Shown piece after piece: positions 23,559 through 35,800 of a DNA stretch of 64,000 bases. Below the pieces are notes generated by a model. That model was not told the origin of the DNA and did not search any database. It saw only the letters and a list, made by a program, of their open reading frames with translations. Position numbers and translations under genes: made by a program. The first letter of the stretch is position 1; the number at the start of each line of letters is the position of its first letter. Location of the stretch: NCBI RefSeq assembly GCF_004379255.2, contig NC_056037.1:620001-684000 (forward strand), read 5' to 3'. Origin of the DNA: Salvia splendens. Taxonomy: Eukaryota; Streptophyta; Magnoliopsida; Lamiales; Lamiaceae.

Positions 23559-25012
23559 CTACTGTTTAACTTGTAGGGAAGCCTCAACACGTTCGATGAG
23601 CTGGTCCGCGCCCATTGCACCCTCCTGAACGACGAATTTATCAATAAAAGTTCAGTATGTGAATTAACAAATTTGAACCTTATATCAACAGTCACATACA
23701 ATAATGCTACTTAAATTTCATTCATGAAGCTTCAAGTTCTCAATCTTTACACGCATGACAGTTGACAGTTAATGCACGAGAACGAACAGAAAGTAAAATT
23801 ACCAAGGCAAGCAATTTGATCCTCGGATTTTGCCTCTCATGAAGCAACTACTATCACAGCCATTAGCCAGATTAACTAGATTATTCTTTGGCCGTGTGCA
23901 TATTAAGTCGTTTTTGTATATTAGAAACAAGAAATCATCACGAGACCTCTCAAAAACACATCCTAAACGACGAGGTCCGAACTAGTTCGCTTGCAATCAC
24001 TGAAAGAAGAGTTATGGAACAAAAAACCACCACTTACAAAGCGATCAAATGGTTTCCCATCCTTGAACAAGATGAACGTAGGCAGCGCCTGTATCTGATA
24101 CTTGTCAGCAATGGCGGGATATTTCTCTGTGTCGATTTTCACAACTTGGATCTTATCTATCAACGAAGCACTGACTTGTTCCAACACAGGAACCATGAAC
24201 TGGCATGGACCACACCTAGTAAAAAGGCAAGAACACAATTAATCCTAGCAACACAAGTATAGAAAAGAAGAAGAAGATTGCATTACCAAGTAGCATAGAA
24301 GTCCACCAACACAGGTTTATCAGATTTTTCCAACAACTCGTCAAATGACGAAAATGTCTGGTTCTTCGATGCAACCTGAAGAACACCGGTCACACGTGTT
24401 AACCAAAGAAAACAAGTAAGCTCTTATTCAACATCAAAATCTGTGATAGATACAACACAACTCACACATTTCCATGAAAAGAGGCAGTTTATCTATGCAT
24501 GCAGACCTTCATCTCTTCGAATAGTGTATTTGTGAGTAATTCAATTGGAAGTAAACACCAACCAAATCAAATCAGTTTGGACTAAAGCTAAGCAGTTATG
24601 TACTACATATAATGTACTCCTCATTTTACAATTAAACTCATAAAACAGAAATTAGCAGCAACAACAAGAGCAAGCCATCAAATTCCTCACAATTCACAAT
24701 TTCCACACATGTACAACAGAAATTAGCAGCAAAATTAGTGCTCCATCACTACCATATCGACATATTTTCACACATTCCCCATAAATTAATTAGCTTCATC
24801 ACAATCTTCGTAATTTGACGATGTGTATTTACCAGAGCAAACGTACGACGTCGCAGGCGAGACTTAACGTGCTGGCTCCGGAAATTCCGGAGCTCCGATG
24901 GGAGCTGAAGAGAAGAAAAGTGTGAAAGCTTCGATTTTGGTGAAGAAGAGGGACATGGCCGGACTGTGGTTGCGTACCTTGTTGTGATTGCTGCCGATAA
25001 AGATAACGCCAT
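23559..25012 (-). CDS. Chloroplast thioredoxin, y-type, 4 exons
   Basis: Disulfide reductase of the plastid stroma. Exons (minus) 25012-24833, 24375-24287, 24215-24038 and 23624-23559 give 170 aa with all junctions in phase. Residues 1-60 are Ser/Arg/Thr-rich and acid-poor, as expected of a transit peptide. The active site WCGPC is at 90-94 and is split by an intron inside the Trp codon. The cis-Pro motif LPTFILFKDG and the C terminus (DQLIERVEASLQVK) fit the y-type, which in other plants supplies reducing power to peroxiredoxin Q and methionine sulfoxide reductase. Head to head with the bZIP gene, 186 bp between start codons. Confidence 0.92.
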
Positions 25013-25198
25013 TTTTTGGGAGAGAAAGGGGTGACGAGTTTGGAGAGGATAAATTTTTGTAAGTATTCAAATAAATCGTTTTTTTTTATGGTAATTAATC
25101 AATAGTTCAAAGTGTTTCTTTTTGTCGTTTTCAAAAACGATTGCAACTTTGCAGGCTTAAAAGTTTCAGCAAATATCAATTCGTCGTCTGATTGCGCC
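25013..25198. promoter_or_regulatory. Bidirectional promoter region, Trx y / bZIP
   Basis: Only 186 bp separates the divergent start codons of the thioredoxin and bZIP genes, so both 5' UTRs and core promoters must lie here or overlap coding sequence. No clear TATA box was identified for either gene. Confidence 0.5.
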
Positions 25199-26738
25199 AT
25201 GGCTCCGGATAATTCGGACCCGCCCAGAGCCGGTAAGAGGTCGGCCGATGACGTGTGGAAGGAGATCGTGTCAGGAACTCATCAGCGGCAGCCGAAGAAG
25301 GAGATGATGACCTTGGAAGATTTTCTGCTCAAGGCCGAAGAGGCGGCTTCCAGCGGCGCTGCGGCGGCGGTGAAGCTCAAGGAAGAAGGAGGATCGATTG
25401 GGGGGATTTCTGATTTTATGAATTGCGCCGGGGAGGCGAGAGCGGGGGTTAAGAGGAGCTTCAGCTTGTCGGCGGCGCCGGGGAAGGCGGTGGAGCTGCG
25501 GCAGAGGAGGATGATCAAGAACAGAGAGAGCGCCGCGAGGTCGAGGGAGCGGAAGCAGGTTCGATTTTCCTCAATTGCGTTTAATTTGTGGTTTTTGTCC
25601 TAATTTTTGGTTGATTGTGGCCGGAATGTGATGGTTTTTAGGCCTATGAAGCGGAATTGGAGTCGATGGCGGCGAAGCTCGAGGAAGAAAACGATTTCCT
25701 CTTGAAAGAAAAGGTAATTTGCTTGGATCAATTTTGTGGAACTGAACTTGAGTTTGTTGATTATTGAGTGAAAATCAGCTGAAAAAAAGATGATTTCAAG
25801 TTTGAGCTCAAATTTTATTGCTATTTGATGCGATGCTTATGTGATCTTTGAGTGTAGAATGATTTTCTGAGGATGGATGCTTGTTTGGTTTTGATTGTTT
25901 TCTCAAATGCGTGGGGTTGTGATGTAATGGAGAGTGCAGTTATCTTGTTCGTGCAGTTCATTCGTTTTATGTTATTCGACATCCTCTGATCGTTGAGTAG
26001 AGTCTGCTGTTCCATGTGTCCTCAAATATCCTTGTTATGTGATCTTTGAGTCTAAATGTGTGTCTTTATTTTCTGAGTATGGATTTGGTGTCGTTTCTCG
26101 CCTTTGCTAATTGTTTTCCCGATGCGTGGGCTTGTGTCGTAATGGAGAGTGAAGCAATCTTGTTCAGGAAGTTCATCCGTTTTATGTTATTCGACACCAT
26201 CTGATCTTTAAGTAGAGACTGCTGTTCCTTGTGTCTGGAAATATCTTTCCATTTCAGGCATGTTATTCGAAAACCATTCTCTATCTAACAAGAAGTATCG
26301 ATTTGGCATTACTTCTGTGGACTTGCAGTACATGAGATCCAATAAATGCATCACTGATCTTGCATTTTCGAGGGCCTGGTTGTGACAAACAGTTCCTCGA
26401 ACAACAAACTATTTGATCATTCTTCCTTTTTTTTCGTACTCATGAACTTTAGAGTGATGTCGTGGTCAACTGTACGCATTCTCTATCCATTTCCAATTTT
26501 GTGACTAACAGCGACAAACTTCTTATTATGTTCCAGGCAGAGAACAATAAGAAGAGGCTTAAGCAGGTAATCATCTTCTTCTGTAAATTCAAAACTTTGT
26601 ACATTCATTTCCTTTTGAGATGTTTCTGCAGTATGAATAACATGATTCTTTCTGCAGCTTATGCAGAGTGTGATACCTGTTACAGAGATGCGAAGACCAC
26701 CGTACATCCTGCAGAGAAGCGGTTCCATGCAGTGGTAA
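25199..26738 (+). CDS. Group A bZIP transcription factor, GBF4-like
   Basis: Nuclear DNA-binding protein of the ABI5/AREB/GBF4 group, which binds ACGT-core (ABRE/G-box) elements. Exons 25199-25558, 25642-25713, 26537-26566 and 26658-26738 give 180 aa, all in phase. Visible: N-terminal group A motifs DDVWKEIVSG (about 17-26) and MTLEDFLLKAEEA (about 38-50); basic region with the N-x7-R signature (N108 to R116) in RRMIKNRESAARSRERKQ; a short leucine zipper; and C-terminal RRPPYILQRSGSMQW, which recalls GBF4. The start is the ATG in GCCATGGC, good plant context; an in-frame ATG at 25112 is possible but gives an atypical leader. Short for group A, in line with the GBF4 branch. Confidence 0.92.
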
Positions 26739-27730
26739 TCTTTGTCAACACAGCTGCAATCTGTTTTTCTGAATAATTCAAGCCATTGTTGTTCTATAAG
26801 GGTAGTATCTTCGTTATCTTGTTCACTACAATGTGTAGATTGCTGCGGCGAAACGACAACGTTCTGTCGAAAAACGTTCATTTTCCTACTGCACCTTTAC
26901 TTCTGATATACAAATAAAGCATACAATGCTTTTGAGAAGGAAAAGTTGTGCTGCAAGCTTGTTCTCACAGGAATATGGCTTCTGCGACTTGTTGCTTGTC
27001 TCGATGAATTATCGCTTTAGTGTTTATTGGACAGTTTTTTTGTTCAGTTATTAGTCATTTTTAGGAGAATTCATAATAGGCTGAAAGAAAGTCAGGAAAG
27101 CAGCAAATGGCAACTCTAAAAGACCGACCAATCATGGTCTCGTCTTTACTCTCTGCCGTCTCTTTGCTAGTGTAATTTCTCTCCACTTTCTACTGTGTGA
27201 AAAATGGTCATAGATGTGCAACTACCTATGTCCCGAACCTTTCTTTATCAACCATTCGAAGCATCCCTAAAGCACATAGGTATCAATGTAGTTTCCGAAT
27301 GGGAAACTCCTAAGGTTCAAAAAGGCAACTACTGGTTCGGTAAGTCTTTTTTTTTTTTTTTTTTTTTCAGTTTTCCAGATTAGATTTTACTGTAACCTTT
27401 ACATTTTCAAGAACAAGAAAGCCTTCGATCTCTGCAATTTCACAGAGACAACAACCATGAATCATCGCTGAACCAAAATCCGCGTCTTACACAGTAAGTT
27501 GTTTCGTCTATTTTCATTTTCATAATAGCCTATAGAATGCTGCATTTCTTGTGAGTTTTTGCTTTTCCTTAGGTTACCATAGATTGTCAGAACAAAGTTT
27601 TAGTCAAAATCGAAGGATCAAAGTTTTCGCAGTTAGTCTACATCCATCGATTCTTGGACTGAGTTAATATTTGTATGGCAATGAATTGAAATAAATCCTT
27701 GAAACAAATTGACAATCTGCAGAAACTGAT
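26739..27730. other. 3' flank of bZIP and RTM2-like genes
   Basis: Region between the convergent bZIP and RTM2-like stop codons. It contains a poly-T run at about 27,350-27,367. No additional coding exon is supported. Confidence 0.45.
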
Positions 27731-28770
27731 TCAATCTCTCTTTCTGCTAGTTTGGTGCTTGCTTCGTATCATTTGGAAGACGAACGCCACAAACGTCAGA
27801 AATAGAGTTGAACCAGCAACGATGGGTAGACACAATTTTAACCTTTTCTCCCGAGGGCTCTCTTCATCATCCTCTCCCGCCCTAGGTTTTGCTTCTGGAG
27901 TTTCTTGAGAAGGTTCAATGGCAGAAGGCTCTGCTCTGCCTTCATACGATCTTTCATCAACATCTTGCTTGTAAGTATCCGGTTCATCTTTTATTTCTTG
28001 CACATCATCTATGTTGCTCTGCTTTTCCTCGTCTTCCTTGCACGTGTCACCTTCCACGCGAGCACCATGAATGGATGGTGCAACTAGCCGCCCTACATCT
28101 TCGAGATCGTGATCTGAAACTGGTTTTTCTTGGCGTTGCTCTTCACCATCTTCTCCGATTTTCCCCTTGTTTGAACTCTCTGCTATGGCGCTCTTCTCGT
28201 CTGCAATCTGCAAACTCCCCGACCCCGCTCTAACAAGCTCCGGCCTATCCTTGACTTCTTCAATGGCAGTGCCACCACGGATTCCTTTTGCTTTCTTCGG
28301 CATGGTGATCGACAGAGTTGATTCGTCCTCATTGAATGTGGCCTTGATCTTGTCAAGAATCACCCCTTGTGGAATTCTGAAAACTTTCTTGAATCCCTTT
28401 GTCTCTGTCTCTTTCTTGTACAATTTCCACCCCACCATGACGGTCTCTTGCACATGCTTTTCGCCTCCTATTCCGATCAAGCTCCCGTCTTCGTTTATGT
28501 CGATCTTTATGTTCCTTCTCTTATAACCTGCAAGAATTTCTCAAGTCAAAAAATGACGAGCCAGCAGTATAACAGCTATAAACAACAAAAAAAGTATTGC
28601 ATTTGCAAAACCCGAAAAACGTAACCTTTGAGATGAGCAGTGAGGAGGAAGAATGCGGTGTCTGTTTCTCTAGACACGAACACGGGGCCGGCACGGTCCT
28701 TTGCGATCAGAAAGTCGGAGGCGAACTCGTCGGCAGCGTTCGTTAACTTGAGTCCTAACTCGAGCTCCAT
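27731..28770 (-). CDS. RTM2-like small heat-shock-domain membrane protein
   Basis: Two exons, 28770-28626 and 28527-27731, joined in phase, give 313 aa. The N-terminal 115 or so residues form an alpha-crystallin/Hsp20-type domain (GWKLYKKE, FRIPQGVILDKIKATFNED, LSITMPKK). A long acidic, Glu/Asp-rich low-complexity middle follows, then a C-terminal hydrophobic span near 281-301 (LCLPIVAGSTLFLTFVAFVF) and a basic tail. This layout is that of Arabidopsis RESTRICTED TEV MOVEMENT 2 and relatives, phloem-associated proteins that can limit long-distance potyvirus movement; many paralogues have no such role, so a resistance function here is only possible. Start MELELGLKL was chosen over an upstream in-frame ATG because the Hsp20-type region begins there. 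Confidence 0.82.
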
Positions 28771-29297
28771 TTTTTCAATGAAATTTCGGGCAGTTTTTGG
28801 ATGAAATGAATTGGGAGAGGTTAGGAAAATTAGCACTGTTAATTTATCAAGAAAAGTAATGGTGCAAGAGAGCAAAGAATATATGCTTTGCTTCGTTTCG
28901 TTTGTGAAGAAAACTGTGTGAAAAGAATTGCCGCTGTGTCCTTCGCGGGAAGCTTTGAAGGAAACTGAAAATAATTAACCTATGATAAATGAAGATTTTG
29001 AGGAACTAATTTGGGCCCAATAAAATGAGCTCTTTTTTTCACCACGATCAAGTGGGGCCCATGAACACTTCTATGCCAACAAAAAATAGCTTTTAGCTTT
29101 TAAAGCTTTGTCCTTTTCCAGTAACCTAAATATCTTTTCGCTGGGAGAGATATTGGCCTCATAGTCCTTCATATTGGCCTCCAAGTAGGCTTATTTAAGT
29201 GAATATTAAGATAATTTAATTAAGAAAATGTAGTGTATATTTTGAAACATGTTAAAAATAAATAAATAAACTAATTTTATGGGAAAGAAAGTCATAA
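28771..29297. other. 5' flank of the RTM2-like gene
   Basis: Upstream region of the RTM2-like gene up to the Harbinger element. No specific regulatory site supported. Confidence 0.4.
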
Positions 29298-31013
29298 GAG
29301 CATCCACATCTGTGCTCTTGCCAACGAGCACGGATGTGGGCCCGGTCCCACTTTTACTCCTTGCTCTTAGGCAAGAGCACAACACCCACATCCGTGCTCT
29401 TCCGCAAGGACAAGCTCAAGGGTCTCATCATTATATTATTCAATTTAAATAAAAACATTTTCACAAAATTAAAATGCATTAAAAATACCCGGAATAATAT
29501 TACAAATTAAAAAAAAATTTAAAAATTACATAATTACTAAAAATTAAAAATTACATAATTAAAATCCTAAAAATTAAAAATTACATAAGTAAACAACTAA
29601 AAAAATTACCTCCGTGGATGACTATTCATCCGGCTCTACCCCCAATGTTCTTTGGAGACCCCGTATCATCGCCACATGCGATCGAAGTTGCTCGGGGGTC
29701 ATAGTTGACCTATCGGCTAAATTGAGTTGGGCCAAAATCCCCCACAACGAGTTAGTGGGGGGTTGAAGTGGAACATAGGGAGCGGGGGCGAATGGAGTCG
29801 CGGCGCGACGGCGGTTGGCCGCCGCCTTCTTCCTTCTTGCGGCCGGCGTTGGGAACTGCTCGGGCCGGCGTCGGGGCTACCCAAGTTAGCTCCGGCAAGT
29901 TGGCTAGCCACATCCTCGGAGCCGGCGTCGGATAGGGATACCGACCTCGACCGTTTGGAGGAGGAGCTAGAGGAGGATGATACACCTCCACTATACTTCG
30001 GATGCGCCTGCGTCTCCTGCCAAATGTTGAGGTACTTGAACGGCTTGTAGTTCATGGATTGGTAGGTCACCATGGCGGAACTGATGATGTCAAGCTCGCT
30101 CCGGCCGCTCCCCGCCAACCGCTCTTCATGGAGGTAATACCCCTGGAACTTTTGGATTTCTTCGTTGGCTCTGTATATGGCATTGCGCACCATACTCTTG
30201 TTGCGCTCGATTGTTCCAGCTGGCCGGTTTTGATTGTACCGGCGACAAATGCACCACCAATAATGATCACCGGATTGGTTCGTGCCAACCTCCGGATCTT
30301 CGGAGATTGACAAGTACGCTTTGAATAATTGTTTCATCTCCCCCGGAGTGTACGGGGTGCGGACACCACGAGTAGAAGGATGAGGAGTTTGAGAGGGACC
30401 GCTCCCTCCCGCTCTAGGTACGGGTGGTTCGGGTGTCTACCCGTATTGCCCTTCGGGGGCATCTTGGTCGTCGATCGGGTAAGGCCGGTAGCCACCCGGA
30501 ATATTCCGTTTCTGGACTAGGAAATGGTTGTGAGCCGAACCAATTCGGGTTCCAACCGTGGGAGCCGGAGGGGTGATTGCCAGAGCCGGACATTTTTTTG
30601 TTGTGAGTGAAAGAAAGATTGAGAATTGTAAGAATAGAAATGAGAGAATTTAGATGAGAATTGTGTAGTGTGGTGTGAATTTTTGGTGTGGAAGTGGGGT
30701 ATTTATAGATGAAAATGTGTATTTTTGGGGGAAAAAATTGAAAAATAAATTAAAAGTTGGTAGAAAACGGATATAATTTTTTGGGAAGTGGGAAAATATT
30801 TTTTTATTTTTAATTGAATTGTTTAATTAAAATCTGATTTTTTATAAAAAAAATCAAATTGCCAACGACATTGTCGTTGGCCAATGGACGGCTGGCACGG
30901 ACATGCTCGATGCATCGAGCAGCGCCGTGCCAGCGGGAAGAGCGCAGCGGTGAGCAGCGAGTGTCGCGCCACTGGCACGGACGGACGGCTGTGCTCAACC
31001 GCTGTGGATGCTC
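29298..31013. mobile_element. PIF/Harbinger element carrying only ORF1
   Basis: Termini GAGCATCCACA and, inverted, TGTGGATGCTC (GAGCATCCACA on the other strand), flanked by TAA on both sides, the 3-bp target site of PIF/Harbinger elements. Length 1,716 bp. It holds a decayed Myb/trihelix-like ORF1 on the minus strand and no transposase. The right subterminal region is GC-rich with a palindrome TGCTCGATGCATCGAGCA (about 30,904-30,921), nearly repeated in the other Harbinger element at about 51,209. Confidence 0.85.
29622..30593 (-). pseudogene. PIF/Harbinger ORF1 (Myb/trihelix, NAM-C-like) pseudogene
   Basis: The central open frame (29717-30337) has the ORF1 trihelix pattern: YLSISEDPEVGTNQSGDHYW, then Trp-rich and Tyr/Asn-rich helices, QGYYLHEERLAGSGRSE, WQETQAHPKYS and a Ser/Arg-rich tail. 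These proteins are annotated in plant genomes as glutathione S-transferase T3-like or NAM-associated. Breaks: an ATG-led N-terminal stretch from 30593 lies one frame off, a TAG at 30439-30437 interrupts the joined frame, and a frameshift near a C-run at about 29,760 moves the natural C terminus (ADRSTMTPEQLRSH, stop 29622) into another frame. Non-functional as it stands. Confidence 0.75.
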
Positions 31014-31750
31014 TAAAGCAACTTGTTCATAATTAAAGCATCGGAATGATATTATTTGAAATTAAAAACCACATAAAATATTGATAATAATAAGAGCATC
31101 CAACGTATAATAAAGTTTTTACAATTATAATACATAGTGCTAGTGTCTTACAAATACGACTTATATGAATAGATGTCGTGTGTGACACACTATAAAGTAA
31201 CTCGACAATTTTAATACGGAAGTCCAACACTAAAAAATAACCTGACAATTACAATACACAAATCCAATAACTGTAACTTATACGAATGTATATGCTGTTA
31301 TGCATTGTGTTAGAGCACTCTGCAACATTATGTAACAAGGGACATATTACACGAGCACTTCACCACTACAAGAGTCTACGACTTACACAAACATGAGTGA
31401 TGAATAACACATTATGCAAAACTTCACAGCTGCAAGACACAATCTCACTACAACTTTATATGAACATGTGAGTTACACTTTGTGCTGAAGTACTATACAT
31501 AATTGTGTAGGAGCAACCCATTATGCAAGCACTTCACAACTGTGTTACACACCACGTTGAAATATTCTACAAACAGAAAATAGATTAGAAAATCGTGCAA
31601 TTGATTCATAAACCATCCAAGCAAGACAATTTACTTAAAAACAAAATTCATTATTCATAGAGAACATAAATGAACATCATGGACACAGCACAAGCAGAAT
31701 CCAATCCTCTTCCTTCCTACTAATTTCTTTACACAAAAACACTCAAATCA
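31014..31750. other. 3' flank of the ROH1-like gene
   Basis: AT-rich. Contains loosely repeated words such as ACACACTATAAAGTAAC and CACTTCAC(A/C)AC but no clear unit. No gene seen. Confidence 0.4.
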
Positions 31751-32875
31751 TCATGTAATAAAAACAAGACCTTGAGTTCTACTTCGAACAATGCAATGAA
31801 ACACTTGTCTAACTTGTGATTCCAATGGATCAAGCTCCCTCTTCAAACCCTCACTCACATTCCTCACTTCCTCAACCCTCTCCTTCACCTCCCTCTCCCT
31901 CTCCTCCGACAACGGGAGCTCCGCAGAATCAACGAGCTCGTTCAATCGCCGCGAGCATCTCTCAATCTCTCGAATCTCCCTCAGCAACCCGCACGCGTTC
32001 GCCCTCTTCGACTCCTCCAATATCCTCTCCCGTAGCGAGAGGATCGCCCCGGCCCACGGGAACTGCTTCGGGACGTGGAAATGGCCCTGCAGGCCGCGAT
32101 CCTGGCACGGGATCGCGGCCACCAAGGCCCACATTGTGAACACGAGCACGTGGCTCATAGTAAACACGGATAAACTAACCCCGTTCGTCTCGTTGGGACG
32201 GGGCGGGGTTAGGTTATTGCATAATGCTTGCAGTTGTTTCGCAGCGGACCACGACCGGGACACACTCCACGAGAGGGACCGGGAGTGGACTACCCCCGGG
32301 CTTTTGTGGCCGTGGTGGCGGCTGAACGAGCGGTTTCTCGTCGCGAACGTGGCGGTGGATTGCTTCCGGTCGAGCATTCCGATGGCGAGATCGACTAGGG
32401 CTTTCTTGGCGCGGCGGAATTGGGCGTCGCCGGTGGCTCTCCGGCGGCCATCCAAGGCGACGAGGACAATTTCAAGCTGTTTTTTCCACTGTCTGATCAG
32501 CTCGATTCCGCCGCGGACAGCGTTGCAGACGTCGAGGGATTTGACGCTCCGGTCGAAGTAGTCGGCGGCGGCGCGATCCACCGGAGTGCAGCGGAGGACG
32601 GCGGCGTTGCTGGCCATGATCGCCGTGAATTCCTCCTGGCAGCGGAGGAATGCGTCGAGGAGGCTGCGCAGCCATGGGATTGACAGGAGGCTGCCGGAGT
32701 CCGCCGCGGCGAGGCCGTTGAACCGGTCGGCGACGTGGCGCTGGAAGGCCTCCGCCTCCGTGTCGGCGGCGGAGTGCGGCGGCGGCTCAATTGAATGGAC
32801 CTGATCGCGCCGCCGGCTGAGGATCGAGAAAATTGAGCTGGGAGCTGCTGATGATGATGATTCGGTAATCGGCAT
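31751..32875 (-). CDS. ROH1/BYPASS1-like protein (DUF793), intronless
   Basis: Single-exon gene of 374 aa. Family-typical features: Ser-rich N terminus followed by an acidic helix with FQRHVADRF; LRSLLDAFLRCQEEF (about 70-84); the DRSVKSLDVCNAVRGGIE block; the SLSWSVSRSWSAAKQLQAL block; AIPCQDR...HFHVPKQFPWA; and C-terminal coiled-coil helices rich in Glu/Arg. DUF793 proteins include BPS1, which limits a root-derived mobile signal, and ROH1, which binds exocyst subunit Exo70A1 during seed-coat mucilage formation. The QDRG...FPWA block makes ROH1 the closer guess. A hydrophobic stretch near the VLVFTMWALVAAI segment may associate with membranes. Biochemical activity is unknown. Confidence 0.88.
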   Translation of the reverse strand: MPITESSSSAAPSSIFSILSRRRDQVHSIEPPPHSAADTEAEAFQRHVADRFNGLAAADSGSLLSIPWLRSLLDAFLRCQEEFTAIMASNAAVLRCTPVDRAAADYFDRSVKSLDVCNAVRGGIELIRQWKKQLEIVLVALDGRRRATGDAQFRRAKKALVDLAIGMLDRKQSTATFATRNRSFSRHHGHKSPGVVHSRSLSWSVSRSWSAAKQLQALCNNLTPPRPNETNGVSLSVFTMSHVLVFTMWALVAAIPCQDRGLQGHFHVPKQFPWAGAILSLRERILEESKRANACGLLREIREIERCSRRLNELVDSAELPLSEEREREVKERVEEVRNVSEGLKRELDPLESQVRQVFHCIVRSRTQGLVFIT

Positions 32876-35800
32876 TTTCTGATCAATCTCAGATCACATG
32901 AAAAATTGGGAAATTGAAGCCGGAAATTCAAGAATCGAATCTTGGATTTGGGAAAAATGGATTCTGATCAAGGATTGGAGAGAAAGATTGAATCTTTTTT
33001 GTTTTTTACTTCAAGAAATCTTCTTTCTCAATACCCAATCAGAGAATAAATTTTGTAGACACAAACTTTATGGAGTGAAGGTGTTGATGATGGGAGAGAA
33101 AGGGAGGAATGTGGAGTGACGATAGAGAGAAATTGGACAGATTTTGTAGTGAAAAGAACAGAGTAATAACGGAGGTATTTAAATGTGTAATTAAGAAAAT
33201 GGATTTCTATGTTTAGTGGGAAACTGTTAATAAATTTGGTAGTAAAAAGGGGAATTTTTAGGGTCGAAAATGGAAAGAAGCGAATTTGTTGCGAAATAAA
33301 CTTACACGCTGCCAACGCGATTGGACACGCTTTTCATTATTAGAATTTTCATTGGTAAATAAGTATGTTTGGAAAAATAATTATGTACGTGTACATATTT
33401 ATTTGTATTTTCCACAATACTACGAATTAATGCTTATTATTTCGGAGATTTTCGAAAAATCTTTACTAAAATGCAATGTAGAGAAAAATCTTTACCATAT
33501 TTTTACTTTAATTAAAAACTACTAGTAGTTCTTATTATTTTCATAAAAAAAATTTATAAATAAAATTAAAGTTCAAACCAATAACCACAATCTCAACCCA
33601 AAACAAGAAGGATATATAGGATAATAGTGTAAAAGTATTTGAGTTATTACATATTTAATAAAAACTCAAGCGTATTTTTTTATTAAATGAATCTAATTTT
33701 AATAGAGCACAATGCATATTATCTAATAAAATTGGCGTGGATATCTTTGTAATGCAATAGTTTGTGTTAATATGGAGTATATCTCTGTGATGATATCTAT
33801 AATTGGTTTTATATTGAGTTATAAAATCAAATTTTAAATAATTATAGTTTAAATAAAGTTAAGAGAATGTAAGAGAGAAGTGGTCAACAGAAATATAATG
33901 TAAGAAAAGAAGTGGTCAACGGATATGTACATGTCATAAAAATATAATAGTAATATGCATAAATATAATACGATTCAACGTTTTTAATTCGTTTTGTATT
34001 ATTATTATTTTTCAATTACATTCAACGTTTTCACTTCGTTTTATATTTATTTATAGAATGTGTTCATTTGTGTGTGTGTGTGTGATCGCATTGAGTAGAG
34101 TCTGACTGATTATTTGAGTTTATATATGAAATTTATTAATCATATAGTATTGTATAAGAAATAATGTACTCCTACTACGTAAGAAATTGGAGTATAATTT
34201 ATGAGATGATTAATTTACATAGTGAGAATCTTGTCGTGTGTATTAAAAAAAGAATTATGTGTATGATGATTGACTTTGATCAATCTGGAATGTATAAAAT
34301 ATAAAAAAAATAAAACAAATATTCTACTAGTCAAAGTCAAAAGTCTTGCAGATACCGATTTGTATCAATAGTCACTAAGTGTACGTGTATAATACTGGGC
34401 ATCAGTTGGAAGTTGGGAATGCACAATATTATAAAATTATTAGTGAAAAAGTCTTCTCTAGATATTCCGAAAGTGCTTATATATAATCTAATTAAATAAA
34501 AAAAATAAAAAGTATTTGCCTGTTTTTATATGTGAAACTGACAATTCCAATTCAGGTTGTGTTCAAGACTTTTTTTTTGTATAGTATTAAATAATTTGAA
34601 TAAGAGAAAATGAATAATTATTAATTGCATCTCCAAGGAAAACAGATGGAAAAAAGAATAAGTATTGTAGATAAATCAACACATCCCTAATTTATGAAAT
34701 AATTTTGACTGAGTACAACATATTGCACACACAATATGTGACAAGAAAACATAATAGCTGGCTTTGATACGGGCCCACAAAATTACAGAAATCCTAAACC
34801 CCCAAGAAAATCATTTACATATGATCATAGTAATAATACATACTTATATTATAAGTTGCAGAACAAATATTAAATTTATCTTGACACGTGTGTGCTGCTT
34901 CTTCATTGAGAACATGGAGTTCACAAATCAACAAAAATCTATTCAAGAACAGCTGTCAACATATTTATGAACAAATTGTATTTAGTTAATTATAAAAAAA
35001 TTAAATGCAAATCAACCTTATACTGCAAAAGAAAACAACATATAACAAGAACAATAAAGTAAAAAAACATCTCGATGAATCAGCAAAAGAATAGTAGTAA
35101 TAATAAACAAGATCAGAATAAGACAACATAAAACTTGACAAAAATAGCTACATGAGAAATGTCAATAACAATAAGAAAGAGAAGTATACAAATTAATCAA
35201 CAACAAAATAAGGAAGTGAACGACTTGCCAAGCCGAATCTTCCTCAATGAAGCTGATTTCAATATGTCACCATTTTCATAAACATGAATATTACTACTTT
35301 CATTAATTTTTTAAAGATTAGATGCGATTTTCTGAAAGAGATGGGAAACCTAAGTTACCAACTATTCTTATCTCTCTTTTGCATTAAAACCACTATATAT
35401 AATTATTAAATGAAGAGTATTACATGACATCTGCTAGTGTAAAAATAGTAGAACTAAATTTGTTAAATAGTAAAAAAAATTATTATTGTTGTTGTAAGAG
35501 TAAAAAAACAATTTCAATTATCTTAATTATGGAATAGAAAAATAATTGCTCCATTTTAGTGATTCAGAACATAATTATAAGATTGTGTACGTATGTTTAG
35601 TGATTCATCCATATTAGTCACCATTTCGATTTTATAAACACTTATCACTCTAATTTGATGTTGGGTATATATCACTATCTATATCTTCAAATAATCATAA
35701 TATCAATTTTTTAGACATAATTCAATATGTGGGATACCACTGGGAGTTATGGGTTGGTATCAAATGGAGTATTATTGAAGTGTGACAAGATAAATGTGGG

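Noticed and set aside
24749..24832. Extension of thioredoxin exon 1 past 24,833
   Set aside because: A GTAAAT donor and the in-phase VASKNQ exon give the family sequence; reading through does not.
31816..32804. Plus-strand Pro/Ser/Arg-rich open frames
   Set aside because: Antisense of the ROH1-like coding sequence.
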